Source: Metellina segmentata (Eukaryota > Arthropoda > Arachnida > Araneae > Tetragnathidae). From it: a stretch of 64,000 bases of DNA. A program made the translations under genes and the position numbers. The DNA is taken from contig OX375872.1 of assembly GCA_947359465.1 (NCBI GenBank), forward strand, positions 139,829,432-139,893,431. Reading direction: 5' to 3'. Shown here piece after piece: positions 32,985 through 42,829 of the stretch; the first letter of the stretch is position 1, and every line of letters starts with the position of its first letter. The notes below the pieces were generated by a model. The model did no database searches. It was not told the DNA's origin and worked only from the letters and a program-made list of their open reading frames with translations.

Positions 32985-33799
32985 TATTATTTAAAATATG
33001 GAACAATAGACAGACATAAAGTGACTATTCATTATCCCACATTATATTTAGAAATAAGCTTATAATTATACATATTAGAACAGTTAGTAAATAAACATAT
33101 TACTAAATATTTGAATGATATTTCTAATTCATAATATTATTAAACTTAATGAATTTATTTTACCTGTGACATGTGTAAAAAAAAAAAGAAAAATTTCCAA
33201 ATGAACTTTAAAATTTAATTATACAAACTTATTTAATTTTTAAGAAATAATCTTTTCATTACATAACATTTTTTCATACTTGTTATCAAACATTTCATCA
33301 AATATTATTTAGAAATAGAACAAAACACATCATATAAACTATTTTCATTTCCCCCCACTATACTTAGAAAAAAACTCATTACATTTGAATAGTTAAAAAT
33401 TAAAATTGCTAATTTTAATGACATTTCCAATTCATAGTATTTTTTCACTTAAAAAAAATGTGGACTACATACAACTTAACATACTTATGTGCTGTTTTCT
33501 TAAATTTTTTCCAACTTTTTTTCATCAATTTCAGATTTAAGCTCATCTTTCATTACTTTTGTGTAATTATTAAGACAAATATTATCAATTATATTTTAAT
33601 TATATTTCTGATTTTTAAATAAGTATCATGACTACATTCTGTGGTCACATTATATGTTTCATGTTTAGAAATGTATTCTTCATGTTTATTATTATATTCT
33701 TCATGTTTAGAAAAGTTCGTTTGAGTTCTATACATTTCAACTATACTTACAAACAAAGTGTGTTGGTTGAGAGAATATTTTAAAAATAAAGTTTCGTAT
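32985..33799. other. AT-rich unassigned region
   Basis: Nothing recognisable. It may contain the outer end of the P-like element, but no terminal repeat was found. Confidence 0.4.
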
Positions 33800-35026
33800 T
33801 CCTCAGATAAAATTAAAAAAAGTTATGTTAGAAAATGAAACAATATCAATAACGAACGACGAGGAAAACTTTAAGCCCCGTCTGTTTATTAAGGATAAAT
33901 AATTCTTAACATCAGCTGTGTCTTTGGGAATATCTTTATATTCAAAAAAAAATTTATCAAATTGCAAAAATAATATAGGGCATTGTGCACAAGAAAAATT
34001 TAACTTAAGTACACAGTAACCAACAATATAAATAAGAATATTCAACTCGTGTTTTGAAATGGTTTTGAGATCAACGTGATCTTGAAAAATAAAAGAACTA
34101 ATATTAATATCCTTTTTGTCACTGTTACTGATGTTAAAAATTCTTTTAATGGAATTTTTCTATGTTTTTTTTAATGTAGCTGTGAAATACCTTGGACTCT
34201 TAATTTTCTTTCAGATTCTTAAATTTGTCGTACAGAGACACGGTAATTGACACCAGCATACTGACCAAACCTGGACTCTAGATTATCAGTTTGAAACTTA
34301 CTAGACAATACAAATTTTGCACCAGACTAAAAAGTATTTAATCAATAATACTAAAGTAGAGGATGTGTTTTGCAATGCAATTGGATTTTTCATTGTGAGT
34401 GTTACGACCTTTATTTAAATATCTTACATTTACAATCTTCCACCTGCACTTAATTAACTTTAAAAACAAGCAGTGTCTTTCCAGTTAAAAAATGAAGAGT
34501 TCTCTTTAGAAAAAAATTCATGTGCAAGGTTATTAGATTCATGAAAAATATTTAAAGCCAAATTAACAATATGACGCTCAATATTTTTAGGATACAATGT
34601 TTTATAGTTTAATTTTGGAGCATATTTAGTTGCATTTTGACTTTCTATTTTGTAAAGTTTTCCAAATAAGGCAAAGTGAATCTTTTCTTACAATGTTTAC
34701 CATCAAAATCAGGATATTGTAAAGTTTTTTCAATATCACATTGGTTGATCCAATTGTTTCTAACTGACTTAATCAAATGTACAGTATCGAATAACAAATG
34801 CAAAGACTCAGCATTATTTACACCATTATTATACCGGGTGGTTATAGTTAAAGTATCCCTGTTCAGAGCACTGCAGAGAAAAAAACCATAGACTTATAAT
34901 ACGGATAGACTGCTCGTGGAGGGTTCCAATGTGAACGCGACCGTACCAAGTGGTACGGAAATCCAATGTTATTTCCATGTGAGAGTAAGAAAGGCCTGCT
35001 GAGTTTCGCATGAAAATTCATCGAAA

Positions 35027-35101
35027 ATGGTGAAATACTTCTGTGCATATGCATGTAAAGAAAAATTTATCAAAGAAGGATATGTTTCATTTCATCGATA
35101 A
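35027..35101 (+). pseudogene. THAP zinc-finger start (first exon only)
   Basis: Twenty-four codons: MVKYFCAYACKEKFIKEG then YVSFHR and a stop. The C-x3-C pair near the start and the SFHR motif match the first part of a THAP domain. The following bases are taagtaaaa; if a donor gtaagt mutated its first G, this would be a normal first-exon end, since THAP genes are often split after FHR. The second half (Trp, C-x2-H) was not found. Confidence 0.55.
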
Positions 35102-35214
35102 GTAAAATATTTATGATTTTTTGCTTTATTAATTCAAAATAGCCACACAAAAATACGTCTTAGTTCTTAGTCGTGACGTTTTTGAAATGTAATCGTTTAT
35201 ATACAATGCAATCG

Positions 35215-35286
35215 TTTTCATACACAACAAATTAAATAATATCGTTTCGATGAAAACGATATTATTCAATTTGTTGTGTATGAAAA
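35215..35286. repeat. 32-bp-arm hairpin
   Basis: Left arm 35,215-35,246 (ttttcatacacaacaaatta...) and right arm 35,255-35,286 are reverse complements with one mismatch, separated by an 8-base loop (tcgatgaa). An RNA or single strand from here would fold strongly. Confidence 0.92.
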
Positions 35287-36989
35287 ATTACTCCTTTTCT
35301 TAAGTTAACTGTAAATTATCCTATTTTAGACGTATCTATAGATTTTAAGTGCCTATTAGTGTTTGAAATACGGAATTTTCTTAGACACGTGTTGTAAATG
35401 TAGATTCAGATATTTGGCGGTGTTTGGCGAAGTTGTTTACATTCTGAATTCTTCGTATTTTTTGCTTTATTATTGAAAATAAAATAAAATTTTATGATTA
35501 ATAAAGCGTAGAATGGTTTTCAGTATGTTAAAAAGATAAGTATATTTTATTTCAGTACAAATTAATCTCAATACTTTATTGAACATTTTCTTTTATACAT
35601 ATAATTAATAAACTATATTGTTAATAAAATTTAAAACTTAATCACATTGTTTTGTTTAATTTTCGTTAATTTATGTGTATATTTATGTGATGTTTGAAAT
35701 TTTATTCAGTGTTTTTTATTTACTCTTTATTTATTTCGCTTTCATTTTTTTATTACAAGTATTATTTTTCAAAACAAAAGTATTAGTGACATGTCTTAAA
35801 ATTTCAATGATGACTATGTTTTTGTCCAGGAAAAAATGGGTTATCCACACTGTCTTTTTCAACAGTTTGATATTTGTACTAAAAAATTTGATTAAAAGAA
35901 AGTTTTGGCATTTAGTAATGAACAAAGAGTTCATGCAATTTTATCAAATGTGTGTTTTGGTTATTAATAAGTTTATAATAAATTTTGTTAAATTATACAG
36001 TTAGTGCAAAGTTGGCTAATTTAACAAAACAGTTTGTTTTATGATTTCATGTTTTCAAATTTAGGAAATTCTCATTTACAAATTAAAATTCTTTATATTG
36101 TTCATGTTTTAGATGAAAAAAATTTTATGACTATAAAAATAAATATAAATAAAACCCATTTACAACCTTAAATTCTTGAGGAAAAAAATAATGATTTTTT
36201 AAAATTTTAAATAAAATAAATAAGTTTTGATAATTATATTTACTAAATAATTTAGCCAAGGCATATGAAGGGATTTATTTCAAAGGGGTGCATATGTCTA
36301 TTTACGGAGCATGATCCATAACATCTAAAACTAGTCAATTTATTTCGGAGAGGGCCTCGATCTACTTGTATATGCCCCGAAATTTAGTAATTTTTGGTAC
36401 CTTAAAAACATAGCTTTAAATTTAAAAAAAATGATATTTTTTATTTGAAAAGTTCAAGTGTATAATTTGTTATTGCTACAGTCAGTTTGGAGTATTATAT
36501 TGTTTGAGATTTAAAAGAAATAAAAATTCTGTTCACATAAAATCTAATTATTTTGATTTCCTCCGTTTGTGAATTAGTTTTTAAATGAACCAACATACTA
36601 ACGTTTCACTACATGTAGAAATACTACTAGTTACCAACAATCCTCATACTCGCTTCGCCAAATTTGGCGATAAGAAGTCAAGAAGTTCCTCTTTGGTCAC
36701 GTGACGAGCTGATTTTTGACCTAGGTGCTTGCTTGACTCCGATTGCGGTTTTTTTTACAACGTGAGCGGTCTAACTATAATCGTTAGTCTATAAAAAAAC
36801 CAATGGTCACAAAGGGCGAAAAAAAAATTAGTTCCAAAAATGAACGATAGGGAAAGAGATGGTGCTGCAAACAGTCTTTTGTTAAAACATAACTCAATGA
36901 AATGACCTTAGAATCGTGATGCATATAAATGACTATTTGTAAGTGATATAAGAGTGCAATTGATACTGACAATAGTCATAAACAACCGA

Positions 36990-37697
36990 ATGTCACTTAA
37001 TGCATGCATCTAAAATATGTTTCACAAGGAACGCAGAAGAGAAGAAGGCTACAAAAAGACAAGTCATTGGAAGTGCAAAATATGTCCTCCGTATTGAAGA
37101 AGCAACAACCGGTACCGTGTGATGACGTGTTCAACAACTGCACGTAACTGATCTTTAGTGATGCTACGCGTGTGCAAGATGACGCTGTCCTTAAATATGC
37201 AAGGTTTCGAATACCTTCCTGATAAACCAAGCCTTTTAATAACACCACAGCCAAAATTCACAAAGGCTCAGATCTGGTGAACGGGCTGGCCATGAAAATA
37301 GGAATGCGCGACTGATTACACGGTTTTCTGTAAAATGCTGACTCAAAAACTGTTGAACAGGACGTCCAATGTGAGTTGGAGCTCCATCTTGTTGGAATAT
37401 GGTAGAGCTTAGGGTTCATTGCTGTTGGAGCTGAGGAATAACGAAGTTCTGCAACATGTCCCTAAAACGCTCTTCAGCGAATTGGGTTGTCACAGGTTTT
37501 TGGCCTCGTCCTGGTCAAACTGAGGAGCTTCTAGTCTTCTCGAAGCGTTGAACCATTCTCCGGATGCCACATGTTGTCAGAAGACTTATATGCACCGATT
37601 TCAAACGTCTATACTCGCAAAGAGCACCAGCAGAAATTTCGCCATTCTTGTAAAACAACTTTAATAATAAAGCCCGGTCAGGAAACGAGAGTCCCAT
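36990..37697 (-). pseudogene. Mariner-superfamily transposase with DUF4817 helix-turn-helix
   Basis: Starts MGLSFPDRALLLKLFYKNGE, with GALCEYRRLKS and TTCGIRRMVQRFEKTRS: the DUF4817 HTH that opens many arthropod mariner-type transposases. After PGRGQKPV the sequence jumps to FRDMLQNFVIPQLQ, FQQDGAPTHIGRPVQQFLSQ and PARSPDLSLCEFWLWCY, covering the second Asp (QQDGAP) and third acidic/Asp region (SPDL). It then continues with stops and RSVTCSC-like degraded C-terminal helices. Part of the core, including the first Asp, is deleted; it is dead. Confidence 0.85.
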
Positions 37698-39481
37698 AGC
37701 TATCGTCGAATGTTTTCACAAAGCTTTGAATGTTTTTTTTAGGAAATTGTGTTCAAGCAATTCGCACAAAGCGACGTCTTCTATGAAACATTTTTAAAAT
37801 CCTTACCTAAATTTCATATTCAAGGTTTATGTCAGTAGATGGTCGCTTATACCACTTACAAATCGTAATTAATGTGTATCACGACTGCGAAGCCATTTCA
37901 TTGAATTATGTTTCTACTAAGAACTGTTCGCAGCGCAATCTCTACCCCTATTGGTAATTTTCGGAACTAAAATTTTTTTCCGCAATTCGTTTACCCATGC
38001 TCTGAAATGCAGATTTGGCGTTCATATGACCGCTGTTTATTTTTCTCTACCAGTGCTCTGAACAGGGATACTTTAATTACAACCACCCGGCATTACAAAA
38101 CTATTAGCATTATTTTTTACTTCATGATCAAACATTTTATCACCAGCAATTTTCTAAAACACATTCCTATTAATTCTATTATTATCTGAGATAATACACT
38201 ACAACCAGCATTTTCTAACATTTTTCAAACTGTACATGTAAAAAATTATAAAAATCATCTCTTGTCAATTTAGTGACAGGCACTAATGCAACAATTTCTT
38301 TAAAATTAGAAAAAACAGACGAGATCATAAAGCTTTGAATACTTTTTGCTCCTTCTAAAATCGTTCTCAGAAAATACAACAAAAGTTTTCCTTCATGATA
38401 CATTTGCTTTTACGGGAATTTCGTCTAAAAGCAAATTTACAAGTAGATATTTTGTCTCTAATTTACTATATTTCACTTTCATATATGCTTCACAGTCTGC
38501 TGATAGGCAACATTCATTTATTTAAAAAGAATTTAGTTGTTTCAAGGTATATCGACAATCGAGGTAAAGATAAAAGATTGGAACGATATAAAAAATTATA
38601 TGATGATGGAGACTTTATAATAAAGAATATTAAAAAGTTATTAGATCAGAAGTATACCTTTTTCCAAGTGTTGTCTTTGGTGACAACAACATTTGTTCTT
38701 TTATGAAATGATTGCATTCATAAACATTTTTATCACTGTCATTATTTAAAATATATTTATTCCAGTATATATACTTCATAGATTCTTCATAAAAAAATCC
38801 TATCCTCCTTTTTATCTAATAAAATGCACTGGATTCTTGTTGAAATGTTTTCAAGTTGACCACAAAACAAGGGGATTCTTTGAATCCAAAATATAAAAGA
38901 AGGTTGTTGGATTTTATTACATACATTCTACAAATGCACATTTCAGAATCAGTTTTAACACTTCCTTTAACAGCAGGCACATCTGTGAAGTCAATAAAAG
39001 AATAAAAATATCAATTCTCTCTGCAGGTATAACTATATTTCGAAATGACAGTCCTTTATTTTTGTATTATATGGCACTAAAAAGATGATACTTGATCAGA
39101 ACTTACAAAGTTTTTAAAAAATTTTTCGTTTACTGCTTTGAGTTTTGAATCTCTGTTTTTTTTCTGGTACTTTCTTTTCTGTAAGAGATAGAGCTTGGAC
39201 ATCCAGGAAATATACTAGGGCATGCAGATTCTTCCAATGTCGTCATTTTTCTAGGGATTTTAATGATTTTACCCTCTTTGGGCAGCTCATCAAATCGAAT
39301 AACATCTTCGTAAAATGTTTTCTACATACAACAGTTCTTTACCCTAGCTGCGTCTTTCCTTGGAATTTTCTTCAGCCACACATTTTTAAGAGTTTCCGAT
39401 TTTGGGAAACGAAATAGTAACATAATCAGTAGTGTTATCGTAGTTCGACTTGCAAAAGGGTACACAACATTTGACTGGCAT

Positions 39482-39639
39482 TTGGATTCCACTTTTGTTT
39501 CAAAACACTCGGTAATCAAACACGACCGTTTCAACCCCGTGAGAATCGACTAGCAGATAGAATTCCAAGTCAGCCGCCGATTGTGACGTAGGATCACGTG
39601 ACGACGCGAGCTCCCTGGCCATCTCTTTTCGTTGACCTC
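39482..39639. other. GC-richer flank upstream of the P-like THAP exon
   Basis: Contains cgtaggatcacgtgacgacg, an E-box-like CACGTG in a CpG-bearing stretch, directly before the transposase start on the minus strand. It may be the element's promoter; no terminal inverted repeat was recognised. Confidence 0.3.
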
Positions 39640-39935
39640 GATCTGCACCGTTATTGCAACAACGTCCAGATATCTTCACGGTCATTAAAAATATGAAATC
39701 GATCATATTCAAAATTTTAAACAATTTTTATTTGTGAGTATTTTCAGATTGTTGTGGAAATAATCACAGTGGCCTTTGCTTCGAAAAAATATTGTCTAAA
39801 TCCCTGAGCCTTGGGATTACTGTCTCATTTTTGATTCTTTATTCTCTGAGGTTTTCTGGCACCGTTATTGTACCGGTGCTCAGGATCCTCCTGGCCATTG
39901 ATAAAATAATTTAGATCTTATAAAAATTTTTGAAG
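39640..39935 (+). repeat. Diverged monomers of the 161-bp satellite
   Basis: gtccagatatcttcacggtc, tgagccttgggattactgtc, atttttgattctttattctc and ctggcaccgttattgta follow the order of the 30-kb array units. About two diverged monomers. Confidence 0.7.
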
Positions 39936-39936
39936 G

Positions 39937-41003
39937 TAGGTAGTATAATTTACATCGTACTGGAGCAATAGAACGGAGCAATCCCGAAGAGTGAGATCTG
40001 ACTATAACTCACTCTGACTATAACTGACTATATGAGTAATTTTGAGCCACGGACAGACGACGAGTCAACACCTAAGTTGGCACTCCACTCTCCAAGTTTC
40101 CCCACCACGCTAACATGATGATATTTGAGATCACGTGCACCAGCCCCAAGTACTAGGGATGCGATATCGATGTTTTTTAAAAAACATCGATGTATTGGAG
40201 TCGATATTTTTGTAACATCGATGTTTATACCTGTCGATGTTTTTACGTTGTCGATGTTTTATTTTTAAATAAAAAAAGCACCGTTATAAAAATTTAAAAA
40301 AAACCAAGTATCATAATTTTTATAATTAGAAAATTGAACATACTTTTAGACCAAAGTGGCCAAGGATGAAGGGTCTGAAAAGTAGGGATGTTTTAAAAAC
40401 ATTGATGTTTTATAAACAACATCGATGTATTGGAGCCGATGTCGCATCACTACTTGCTAAACCAGTTTTAAGAAATGGGGGAAAAGTTTAAATACACTGA
40501 ATTTTATGAATTTTAAAAACATCGATGGTTTGGGGGCGATGTATTATCAACATCGATGTTTTAATTTTGAACATTGATGTTTCGCTGTCGATGTCGCATC
40601 ACTAGGTGCTAAACCAGTTTTAAGAAATGTGGAAAAAAGTTTAAATACACTGAATTTTAAAAACATCGATGGTTTTGGTGCTATGTATTATCAACATCGA
40701 TGTTTTAATTTTGAACATCGAAGTTTCAAAACATCGATGTTTTGCTGTTGATGTCGCATCACTAGTTGCTTCACCAGTTTTAAGAAATGGGGGAAAAAAA
40801 ACTTTAAATACACTGAATTTTAAAAACATCGATGTTTTGGGGCGATGTATTATCAACATCGAAGTTTTAATTTTGAACATCGATGTTTTGCTGTCGATGC
40901 CGCATCACTACCACGTGCATGACAGTCTGGTTAGAGCGAGTTTCGAACTCGCAACACTCCGATCTGATACACGTCTATACCAACTGGGCTTACGTAGTCC
41001 ACA
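39937..41003 (-). mobile_element. SINE, type II, minus strand, split by a hAT MITE
   Basis: The 3' part and body run 39,937-40,153 (aggtaggtag tail, catcgtactggagcaataga, gtcaacacctaagttggcac, cacgtgcaccagccccaagt). The head follows the insert at 40,911-41,003 (gagtttcgaactcgcaacac as inverted B box, accaactgggcttacgtagt as inverted A box). Confidence 0.85.
40154..40910. mobile_element. hAT-like MITE with internal tandem acatcgatg repeats
   Basis: The ends are inverted: tagggatgcgatatcgatg left, catcg...cgatgccgcatcacta right. Flanking octamers ccaagtac and ccacgtgc match at 6 of 8 bases, a plausible decayed hAT duplication. The interior has about four ~150-bp modules, each with ccagttttaagaaatg, aaatacactgaattt, aacatcgatg, gatgtattatcaacatcg and gatgtcgcatcacta. 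Each module therefore ends in a copy of the terminal repeat. Confidence 0.8.
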
Positions 41004-41345
41004 AAACTTTAGTAAATTTTAATTTTTTAGTTTATTTTCAAATTGTGGTTTTAATAATTATAAAATTGGCAGAAAGACTAAGATGAAGTTATGAAAAACG
41101 TGCAGTAATCTCGTGGCTCATGAAATGGGTCCAGCAATTTTCCCAGGTTAGCTTATTACTTCGAGACAACAATCTGAAAAGATACTCGCTAATAAAAATG
41201 TGTCTAAAATTTGGACTGCTGGAGAATCTCTAGGCACCGTTACATTTACTGTACTAAAGATCCTCAGTTGTAGACGAACTGTGCAGAGAGGATCATAGGT
41301 CAATTCATTGAGGCACGGGATAACTGTTCATTTTTTAACCTTTCA
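41004..41345 (+). repeat. Diverged 161-bp satellite monomer
   Basis: From about 41,100: agatactcgctaataaaaat, aggcaccgttacatttactg, aagatcctcag, ttcattgaggcacgggataa, and a tttcactcctt end. Weak but ordered agreement with the 29.7-31.6 kb units. Confidence 0.5.
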
Positions 41346-41639
41346 CTCCTTCGTCCTTCAGCCAGTTTGTTTATTGAAATTTCACACAACTATTTGTCAA
41401 ATATTTACCAAAATTTTACTATTAAAAACATATTCCCTAAAACAAAAATTTCCGAAATTTAGACAATATCCACTTCATTTCTTTAATATCCCTGGTCATG
41501 GCTCAGTTATTTTGCCAACTGCCCTAGCAACCTGTGAGTTGTAGGCTGATGTTCGATGTGTATGATGCTCCATCTGTATATTTCACTCCTTCTTGTCATC
41601 TGACATCTTTCTTGAATGCGTATGGCCATTATAGGACGT
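41346..41639. other. Unassigned stretch
   Basis: No feature recognised. A 203-codon plus frame begins at 41,534 but overlaps repeated sequence downstream. Confidence 0.35.
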
Positions 41640-42060
41640 TGTCTGCTTTGTGCTTGGAGCAGCTAGGCCAAATATGGCCCTTTCACCATGAAAACGCAGC
41701 TAACCTTAATGACCTTGAAGATATCTGTACCGTAACAGTATCGTTGACAGATATTAAGAAAGGATCGAGTTGTAGGTCCGATTCCTCCCTAAGTATATTT
41801 CAATCTAATTTATCAGCAGACAATTTCCGTGAATACATATGGACACTACTTGACAATGTCTGCCTTGACCTTGGCACAGCTAGGCCACATCCGGTCAGTT
41901 CCTCCATGAAAATGCAACCAACCTTAATGGCCTTGAAGATCTCTATACACCGTTACAGTACAGTTCACAGATCTTCAGACAGGATGGAAAACGGGAGAGT
42001 AATCCCAAGGCTCACGGAACTAACCAACAGTTGGCTTATTCACGAGTCCCTGTCGATTCC
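41640..42060 (-). repeat. Two diverged satellite monomers, minus strand
   Basis: Two blocks about 230 bp apart share gtctgc, gcagctaggcca, catgaaaaNgca, accttaatg, ccttgaagat and accgttacagta/accgtaacagta. Read in reverse, ggccattaaggtt and atcttcaaggcc echo the main array. The long frame over it is probably chance. Confidence 0.5.
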
Positions 42061-42829
42061 TTCCTACTCTAAACCTTTCCAAAGTTATTTCCAGACCTCA
42101 AATCCATCTTCTACTGGAAGAGTGACCCTTTTCAGAACAGGTTGAAGGTTTGTCGAATCCGGTTGAAAAGCTTGCAAAGGATAGGAAAGGATAAAAGTAG
42201 ATATTTAGGTTTATTCTTTGTCCCATTCAAGGATCGGGAGGGAGGTCTACTGTAGGCAAATGGGGGTTGATTTTTGCATTCAATACGTCCCCACTACCTT
42301 GCGCGCTCGAACAAAGAACCTAGTGTAGGGGAGGCGACTGGGAATGTATTTACAGAATCCAGTGGAATTCTGTGCCTCGACTCCCCTTTTGGGACTTCTT
42401 TGTTAGCTTGGAGCTGCAGGTGCTTCTATGTTCAATGATTTACCTGCTGAATCGATCGATTATAAGCCAATATATCTTCACTTTCACCTCCACGTTCACT
42501 GAGTCCAGACTTGCGTCGTGGATGGTCTGCTGGTTGGTTCAGTGCACTGGTTTCCAAAACTTTATACCCTTCACTATCCTTTTACAAAAAATAAACTCAA
42601 CCCCTTTTGAAATTTTTTTGAAAAGGTCTTATAATTTTCTAAGAGATAATATTTATTTACGGAAACAAAAAAAGTCTCCTACTTTGCAAATATATGAAAA
42701 AATATTGTTTTTATGATAAAATATTACTATATTATGTTAAATATGTAATAGATATTATATCATGTATATACGTCATAAATATCACATTCGTAGCAATACA
42801 TATTTGTAGGTGGTTTTAATTTAATACAA
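42061..42829. other. Unassigned region
   Basis: GC is slightly higher at 42,210-42,400. No motif or repeat partner was recognised. Confidence 0.35.

Larger units (their letters stand above)
34888..36792 (+). mobile_element. Third-level element with a THAP start, nested in the mariner-like element
   Basis: The word aaaaaaacc at 34,879-34,887 is repeated at 36,793-36,801, an 8-9 bp target duplication. The ends are imperfect inverted repeats: atagacttataatacggata...gactgctcgtgg left, and gagcggtctaactataatcg ttagtctat right. 1,905 bp. It contains a THAP-like first exon at 35,027, a long perfect-looking hairpin at 35,215 and AT-rich sequence. The duplication length suits P elements (8 bp), but no P transposase core is visible. 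Confidence 0.8.
34834..38090 (-). mobile_element. Mariner-like element with long TIRs and DUF4817 transposase, nested in the P-like gene
   Basis: Outer ends are inverted over about 45 bp: ccgggtggttatagttaaag left, ctttaattacaaccacccgg right, each with a tatccctgttcagagcactg-type continuation. The repeat goes on further: 36,802-36,935 is an inverted match to about 37,870-38,050 (shared ttcattgaRttatgttt, ttttcggaacta). The left arm was cut by element C, so the full TIR is about 200 bp. Total span is 3,257 bp; minus the inner insert it is about 1.34 kb, a normal mariner size. No clear TA duplication is seen at the outer ends. Confidence 0.88.
33800..39481 (-). pseudogene. P-element-type (THAP9-like) transposase, split by nested transposons
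   Basis: Minus strand from an ATG at 39,481. THAP zinc finger: MPVKCCVPFCKSNY, then FRFPKSETLKNVWLKKIPRK after a one-base frame break, then FYEDVIRFDELP. Next come a SPSSYNFLYRSNLLSLPRLS stretch, KYSKLETKYLLVNLLLDEIP (catalytic region) and FSNFKEIVALVPVTKL. After the nested insertion (34,834-38,090) it continues ESLHLLFDTVHLIKSVRNNW and YPDFDGKHCKKRFTLPYLEN, then LSSKFQTDNLESRFGQYAG, NYRVSVRQI, and a YIVGYCVLKL...CAQC end. These follow the order of P-element/THAP9 transposases (THAP, RNase-H-like fold split by a GTP-binding insertion, C-terminal domain). Without the insert the remnant is about 2.4 kb, close to a whole P element. Many stops and frameshifts make it dead. Confidence 0.9.

Noticed and set aside
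35675..36004. 109-codon hydrophobic frame resembling a membrane protein
   Set aside because: T-rich, low-complexity sequence inside a transposon nest; hydrophobicity follows from TTT/TTA codons.
41534..42145. 203-codon plus-strand frame
   Set aside because: The longest frame outside transposons apart from the RT, but it overlaps diverged satellite monomers, has internal repeats matching them and shows no domain.
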